From DASQHM01 sp035632095 (lineage in GTDB: Bacteria; Pseudomonadota; Alphaproteobacteria; Ferrovibrionales; Ferrovibrionaceae), in assembly GCA_035632095.1 (NCBI GenBank), contig DASQHM010000245.1, positions 1 through 9,287 on the forward strand: a DNA stretch of 9,287 nucleotides. Reading direction: 5' to 3'. The position numbers were made by a program, and so were the translations under genes. The notes under the pieces are model-generated. The model did not search any database. It was given only the letters and a program-made list of their open reading frames with translations, and had not been told where the DNA came from. Each line of letters opens with the position of its first letter. The first letter of the stretch is position 1. Shown here in pieces: positions 5,958-9,287 of this stretch.

Positions 5958-6389
5958 ATGCGCCACCGCAATTCCGGCCGCAAGCTCGGCATGCGCACGC
6001 AGCATCGCAATGCCGTGTTCGCCAACATGGCCGCGGCGCTGATCAAGCACGAGCAGATCACCACGACCCTGCCTCGCGCCAAGGAGCTGCGCCCGATCGT
6101 CGAGAAGCTGATCACGCTCGGCAAGCGCGGCGGCCTGCACGCGCGGCGTCAGGCTCTGGCGTTCCTGCCGGAAAAGGGCGCCGTGGACAAGCTGTTCGGG
6201 GTGCTGAACGAACGCTATGCCGCTCGGCACGGCGGCTATACGCGCGTCCTGAAGGCGGGCTTCCGCTACGGCGATGCGGCCGCCATGGCCGTCATCGAGT
6301 TGGTCGATCGCGATCCGGAGGCCAAGGGACTCGACTCCGGCCCGGTCCAGACCGCCGACACGACGGAAGGTGCGCAAGCCAACGCCTGA
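5958..6389 (+). CDS. rplQ: 50S ribosomal protein L17
   Basis: L17 lies near the polypeptide exit tunnel on the large subunit and closes the alpha operon in most bacteria. The product is 143 residues, the alphaproteobacterial length. Seen: the signature MRHRNSGRKLGMRTQHRNAV (1-20), FANMAAALIKHEQITTTLPR (21-40), AKELRPIVEKLITLGKRGGL (41-60), the YAARHGGYTRVLKAGFRYGDAA stretch in the second half, and VIELVDRD, followed by a low-complexity tail rich in Ala, Thr and Gly. GGGAG (5944-5948) lies nine bases before ATG 5958. The gene follows rpoA after 21 bases. Confidence 0.98.
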   Translation: MRHRNSGRKLGMRTQHRNAVFANMAAALIKHEQITTTLPRAKELRPIVEKLITLGKRGGLHARRQALAFLPEKGAVDKLFGVLNERYAARHGGYTRVLKAGFRYGDAAAMAVIELVDRDPEAKGLDSGPVQTADTTEGAQANA

Positions 6390-6423
6390 CGGCTCGGCCG
6401 CGCCCTCACATTCCAGACGCATG

Positions 6424-6445
6424 GCGCTGGCGAGCGTGCCGGCGC
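6424..6445 (+). terminator. GC-rich hairpin after rplQ, possible operon end (no T-run)
   Basis: The 107-base gap between rplQ and the protease gene holds GCGCTGGC (6424-6431), a six-base loop GAGCGT (6432-6437) and GCCGGCGC (6438-6445). That is an eight-pair stem with one T-G wobble. It is the best hairpin in the gap and in the place where the alpha operon usually ends. The downstream bases GACACTATGTTCTG lack the T-run of a classical intrinsic terminator. It may be a weak or Rho-assisted end, a 3'-end stabiliser, or chance. I see no convincing promoter for the protease gene in the same gap: TATGTT (6451-6456) has no matching -35. Confidence 0.35.
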
Positions 6446-6496
6446 GACACTATGTTCTGTCGGGTCGGGCAATGATCGACTGGATGTGGCATCGCA

Positions 6497-7924
6497 ATGA
6501 TCCGCCGTAAGCTATTGGTTTTAAATTCGATTATTTTGGCGACGTTGGTCGCGTTGGCGCCGCAGGTCTATGCCGCCGACGACGCTCGGCGCTTGCCTCA
6601 GACCCGCCCGGAGATCGAGCTTTCCTTCGCGCCGCTGGTGAAGCGCGTATCGCCGGCTGTGGTCAACATCTACACCAAGCGCGTCGTCCAAACCCAGATG
6701 CGCTCGCCGCTGTTCGACGATCCGATCTTTCGCCGCTTCTTCGGCGACAACGCGCTGCTCGGGCAACCGAGGCAAAGAATTCAGCAGTCGCTCGGTTCCG
6801 GCGTCATCGTCGACCCTCGCGGCTTGATCGTCACCAACAACCACGTGATCGAGGGCGCGCAGCAGATCACCGTGGCGCTGGCCGATCGCCGCGAATTCTC
6901 GGCGGACGTCGTGCTGGCGGACAGCAGCGCCGATCTTGCGGTGCTGCGCATTTCCGGCGCGCGCGATCCGCTGCCGGCGCTCGAACTTCGCGATTCCGAT
7001 CACTTGGAGGTCGGCGATCTGGTGTTGGCGATCGGCGATCCGTTCGGTGTCGGCCAGACCGTTACCTCGGGCATCATCTCGGCACTCGGGCGGACCATGG
7101 TCGGCCAATCGGATTCCCAGTCGTTCATTCAGACCGATGCGGCCATCAATCCCGGCAACTCGGGCGGCGCGTTGGTGACGATGGACGGGCGTCTGGCCGG
7201 CATCAACGCTGCGATCTATTCCCGCGACGGCGGCTCCCTCGGTATCGGCTTTGCCATACCCTCCAATCTGGTGGCGGCCGTGCTGCATCGTGCGCAGAAG
7301 GGCAAGAACGCACCACATCCCTGGCTCGGCGCCAGCGGCCAGACGGTCACGTCGGAAATCGCGGCCAGCGTCGGACTGGACCGGCCGGGCGGGGTCCTGG
7401 TGAACAGCATCTATCCCGGCGGGCCGGCGGCCAAGTCCGGCCTCAAGGTGGGCGATGTCGTCGTCGCGGTGGACGGACACGAAGTTTTCGACCCGCGCGC
7501 TCTCAAATTCCGCATCGACACGCATGACGTGGGTGACGGGGCAACGCTCGACGTTCTCCGCAAAGGTCAGCCGTCGGCGGTGAAGGTGATACTGACGGCA
7601 GTGCCGGAGGATCCGCCGCGCGACCTGACGGAGTTCAAAGGCGAGGAACCGTTTGCGGGCAGCGTCGTCGGCAACCTCTCTCCCGCCTTCGCCGAAGAGC
7701 TCGGTATGGATATCGGCGCCAGCGGCGTGATCGTGGTGAAGATCGACGAGGGCACGCCTTCGATCCGCATTGGGCTCCGGCCCGGCGACATCGTGGAAAG
7801 CGTCAACGGCGCCGACATCAAGCGCGTCGGCGATCTCAAGAACGCGGTGGCCGTCGGCGGGCCGCAATGGCGCATCAAGATCAACCGGGACGGCAAATCG
7901 CTCGCCATCGTGGTCCGTGGATGA
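6497..7924 (+). CDS. DegP/DegQ-type periplasmic serine protease (HtrA family)
   Basis: HtrA proteases degrade or hold misfolded envelope proteins in the periplasm. The product is 475 residues. Seen: a Sec signal peptide (MIRRK, a hydrophobic core to about 21, likely cut after VYA, residue 26). The trypsin-like domain follows (about 40-270) with His116 in IVTNNHVIEG, Asp146 in DLAVL and Ser222 in NPGNSGGAL. A first PDZ domain lies at about 283-372 (PWLGASGQTV, GPAAKSGLKVGDVVVAVDG) and a second at about 385-475 (IRIGLRPGDIVESVNG), ending at the stop. Two PDZ domains argue for DegP/DegQ rather than single-PDZ DegS. There is no cysteine, so the disulfide of the E. coli DegP LA loop is absent. The ribosome site is weak (GGATG 6482-6486). 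No upstream in-frame start exists because of TGA 6473-6475. DegP versus DegQ versus MucD cannot be settled by eye. Confidence 0.95.
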   Translation: MIRRKLLVLNSIILATLVALAPQVYAADDARRLPQTRPEIELSFAPLVKRVSPAVVNIYTKRVVQTQMRSPLFDDPIFRRFFGDNALLGQPRQRIQQSLGSGVIVDPRGLIVTNNHVIEGAQQITVALADRREFSADVVLADSSADLAVLRISGARDPLPALELRDSDHLEVGDLVLAIGDPFGVGQTVTSGIISALGRTMVGQSDSQSFIQTDAAINPGNSGGALVTMDGRLAGINAAIYSRDGGSLGIGFAIPSNLVAAVLHRAQKGKNAPHPWLGASGQTVTSEIAASVGLDRPGGVLVNSIYPGGPAAKSGLKVGDVVVAVDGHEVFDPRALKFRIDTHDVGDGATLDVLRKGQPSAVKVILTAVPEDPPRDLTEFKGEEPFAGSVVGNLSPAFAEELGMDIGASGVIVVKIDEGTPSIRIGLRPGDIVESVNGADIKRVGDLKNAVAVGGPQWRIKINRDGKSLAIVVRG

Positions 7925-9243
7925 GCACGCTTTTCGAGGCTGCGGGTCTCGATAAAGGCGCGCCACGGCCGTTGGCCGATCGATTGAGACCCGATCGTCT
8001 CGAAGATGTCATCGGGCAGGACCATCTGCTCGAAGCCGACGCGCCGCTCGGGCGCATGGTGCGGGCGCATCGTCTCGCGTCGCTTATACTTTGGGGCCCG
8101 CCGGGCAGCGGCAAGACCACCATCGCGCGGCTTCTGGCCGAGCACACCGGCCTGCATTTCGAGCAGCTCTCCGCCGTGTTCTCGGGCGTCGCCGATCTGC
8201 GCAAGGCTTTCGAGGCGGCGAAGGGGCGGCGCCAGACCGGGCAGGGCACGCTGCTCTTCGTCGACGAGATCCATCGCTTCAACCGCGCCCAGCAGGATGG
8301 CTTTCTGCCCTATGTGGAAGACGGCACGATCATCCTGGTCGGCGCCACCACCGAGAATCCTTCGTTCGAGTTGAACGCGGCGCTGCTGTCGCGCTGCCAG
8401 GTTCTGGTGCTCAATCGGCTCGACGACGCGGCGCTGGAGACGCTCTTGCTGCGTGCGGAAGCTGCCGAGAAGCGGCCCCTGCCGATCACGGTGGAGGCGC
8501 GCGAAGCGCTGCGCAACATGGCGGACGGCGACGGGCGCTTCCTGCTCAACCTGGCGGAGGAGCTGTTCGCGACGCCGGCCAAGGCGCCGTTGGATGTCGC
8601 CGAATTGATGCGCGCGGTGCAACGCCGCGTCCCGCTCTACGACAAGGCGCAGGAGGGCCACTACAACCTCATCAGCGCCTTGCACAAGAGCTTGCGCGGC
8701 TCCGATACGGACGCGGCGCTGTATTGGTTGGCGCGCATGCTGGCCGGTGGCGAAAATCCCCTCTACATCGCCCGCCGCCTGGTGCGCTTTGCCGTCGAGG
8801 ATGTAGGGCTCGCCGATCCGCAGGCCTTGGTGCAGGCGATCGCGGTGAAGGATGCTTTCGATTTTCTCGGCTCGCCCGAAGGCGAGCTGGCTCTGGCGCA
8901 ATGCGTGATCTATCTCGGCACCGCGCCCAAATCGAATGCAGCCTATGTCGCGTTCGGCGCCGCCAGCCGCGCCGCGCGCGAGCACGGCTCGCTCATGCCG
9001 CCGATGCACATCCTCAACGCGCCGACCAAGCTCATGGGCGAACTCGGCTATGGCCGCGGCTATCAATACGACCACGACACCGAAGAAGGATTTTCCGGCC
9101 AGGACTACTTTCCCGAAACCATGGGCCGCCGCGCGTTCTATCGCCCGACGGAGCGCGGCTTCGAACGCGAGATCAAGAAGCGCCTCGACTATTGGCAGAA
9201 GCTTCGCGAGCGCGCCAAGGGCGGAAGCGGCGGCGGCGAATGA
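7921..9243 (+). CDS. rarA: Replication-associated recombination protein A (AAA+ ATPase)
   Basis: RarA (MgsA) is a clamp-loader-like AAA+ ATPase that acts at stalled replication forks and interacts with SSB. It is the relative of yeast Mgs1 and human WRNIP1. The product is 440 residues, the family's usual length. Seen: PLADRLRPDRLEDVIGQDHL (17-36), Walker A GPPGSGKTT (59-67), Walker B LLFVDEIHRF (111-120), sensor 1 GATTEN (141-146) and the arginine finger in LLSRC (Arg158). The RarA-type C-terminal half follows, with DKAQEGHYNLISALHKSLRG, DAALYWLARMLAGGENP and MPPMHILNAPTKLMGELGYG. ATG 7921 overlaps the protease stop by four bases (ATGA). An in-frame ATG at 7867 would add 18 residues of non-family sequence inside the protease gene and was rejected. 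No clear Shine-Dalgarno is seen, consistent with coupled translation. Confidence 0.97.
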   Translation: MSTLFEAAGLDKGAPRPLADRLRPDRLEDVIGQDHLLEADAPLGRMVRAHRLASLILWGPPGSGKTTIARLLAEHTGLHFEQLSAVFSGVADLRKAFEAAKGRRQTGQGTLLFVDEIHRFNRAQQDGFLPYVEDGTIILVGATTENPSFELNAALLSRCQVLVLNRLDDAALETLLLRAEAAEKRPLPITVEAREALRNMADGDGRFLLNLAEELFATPAKAPLDVAELMRAVQRRVPLYDKAQEGHYNLISALHKSLRGSDTDAALYWLARMLAGGENPLYIARRLVRFAVEDVGLADPQALVQAIAVKDAFDFLGSPEGELALAQCVIYLGTAPKSNAAYVAFGAASRAAREHGSLMPPMHILNAPTKLMGELGYGRGYQYDHDTEEGFSGQDYFPETMGRRAFYRPTERGFEREIKKRLDYWQKLRERAKGGSGGGE

Positions 9244-9287
9244 GCGGTGTCCAGACCCTGACCGTTGCGGCCGACGAGGCCGACATG
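9240..9287 (+). CDS. Probable RluC-family 23S rRNA pseudouridine synthase, 5' end only
   Basis: Sixteen codons are visible before the window ends (MSGVQTLTVAADEADM), starting at an ATG that overlaps the rarA stop by four bases. GGAAG (9223-9227) lies twelve bases upstream. The pattern Val-Gln-Thr-x-Thr-Val, then Ala-Asp-Glu, then Met matches the beginning of the S4-like domain of alphaproteobacterial RluC enzymes, which convert uridines in 23S rRNA to pseudouridine. An RluC gene right after rarA is a familiar alphaproteobacterial arrangement. The visible part has no catalytic residues, so the call rests on a short N-terminal resemblance and on position. It could be another protein. Confidence 0.55.
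   Translation, partial: MSGVQTLTVAADEADM

Noticed and set aside
4854..6422. 522-codon reverse-strand open frame across rpoA and rplQ
   Set aside because: It spans two conserved genes and their gap with a biased Arg/His/Asp/Leu composition and no recognisable motif. It is a shadow of third-position GC bias.
6521..7966. 481-codon reverse-strand open frame across the protease gene
   Set aside because: Same shadow pattern. The + strand shows a full catalytic triad and two PDZ domains, so the reverse frame is not needed to explain anything.
7567..9075. 502-codon reverse-strand open frame across the end of the protease gene and rarA
   Set aside because: It crosses the junction of two real genes and has shadow-type composition and no family resemblance.
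1..9287. Search for a defence system, mobile element, CRISPR array, tRNA or riboswitch
   Set aside because: Every stretch over about 110 bases is accounted for by a conserved housekeeping gene. No regularly spaced repeats, transposase, integrase, terminal inverted repeats, cloverleaf or known riboswitch core was seen.

Overview
The window is a stretch of ordinary GC-rich chromosome from an alphaproteobacterium. All genes lie on the + strand. It covers the distal half of the spc ribosomal-protein operon, the alpha operon, and a short three-gene block behind them. The class is inferred from gene order: secY is followed directly by adk and then rpsM, with no rpmJ, infA or map between. rpsK is followed directly by rpoA, with no rpsD between. 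Protein sequence agrees: a zinc-ligand adenylate kinase, an alphaproteobacterial-style S5 and SecY, and a rarA-rluC-like junction at the end. I cannot name a genus.

Layout. Positions 1-209 hold the 3' end of rplF (L6). Then come rplR (L18), rpsE (S5), rpmD (L30) and rplO (L15) with short gaps and recognisable Shine-Dalgarno sites. A 65-base gap with a small GNRA-capped stem-loop leads to secY, whose stop overlaps the adk start by four bases. The 100-base gap after adk carries a near-consensus sigma-70 promoter (TTGACT, 16-base spacer, TATAAT) with a GC-only discriminator. This should give rpsM, rpsK, rpoA and rplQ (S13, S11, RNA polymerase alpha, L17) their own transcript start. A 107-base gap with one GC-rich hairpin separates rplQ from a DegP/DegQ-type periplasmic serine protease gene. 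That gene overlaps rarA (clamp-loader-like AAA+ ATPase) by four bases. rarA overlaps by four bases the first 16 codons of a probable RluC-family pseudouridine synthase gene, which runs off the end.

How the genes work together. The first eleven genes build the ribosome, the core RNA polymerase and the SecYEG channel, plus adenylate kinase for nucleotide balance. This is the growth-rate-linked translation, transcription and secretion cluster. The protease, RarA and RluC-like genes form a separate, tightly packed and probably co-transcribed unit covering envelope protein quality control, replication-fork rescue and rRNA modification.

I found no mobile element, CRISPR array, tRNA, rRNA, prophage or unknown gene, and no evidence of a new biological system. 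The observations most worth a second look are regulatory: the promoter and leader in front of rpsM, and the lack of an obvious terminator after rplQ. All long reverse-strand reading frames are shadows of the + strand genes.
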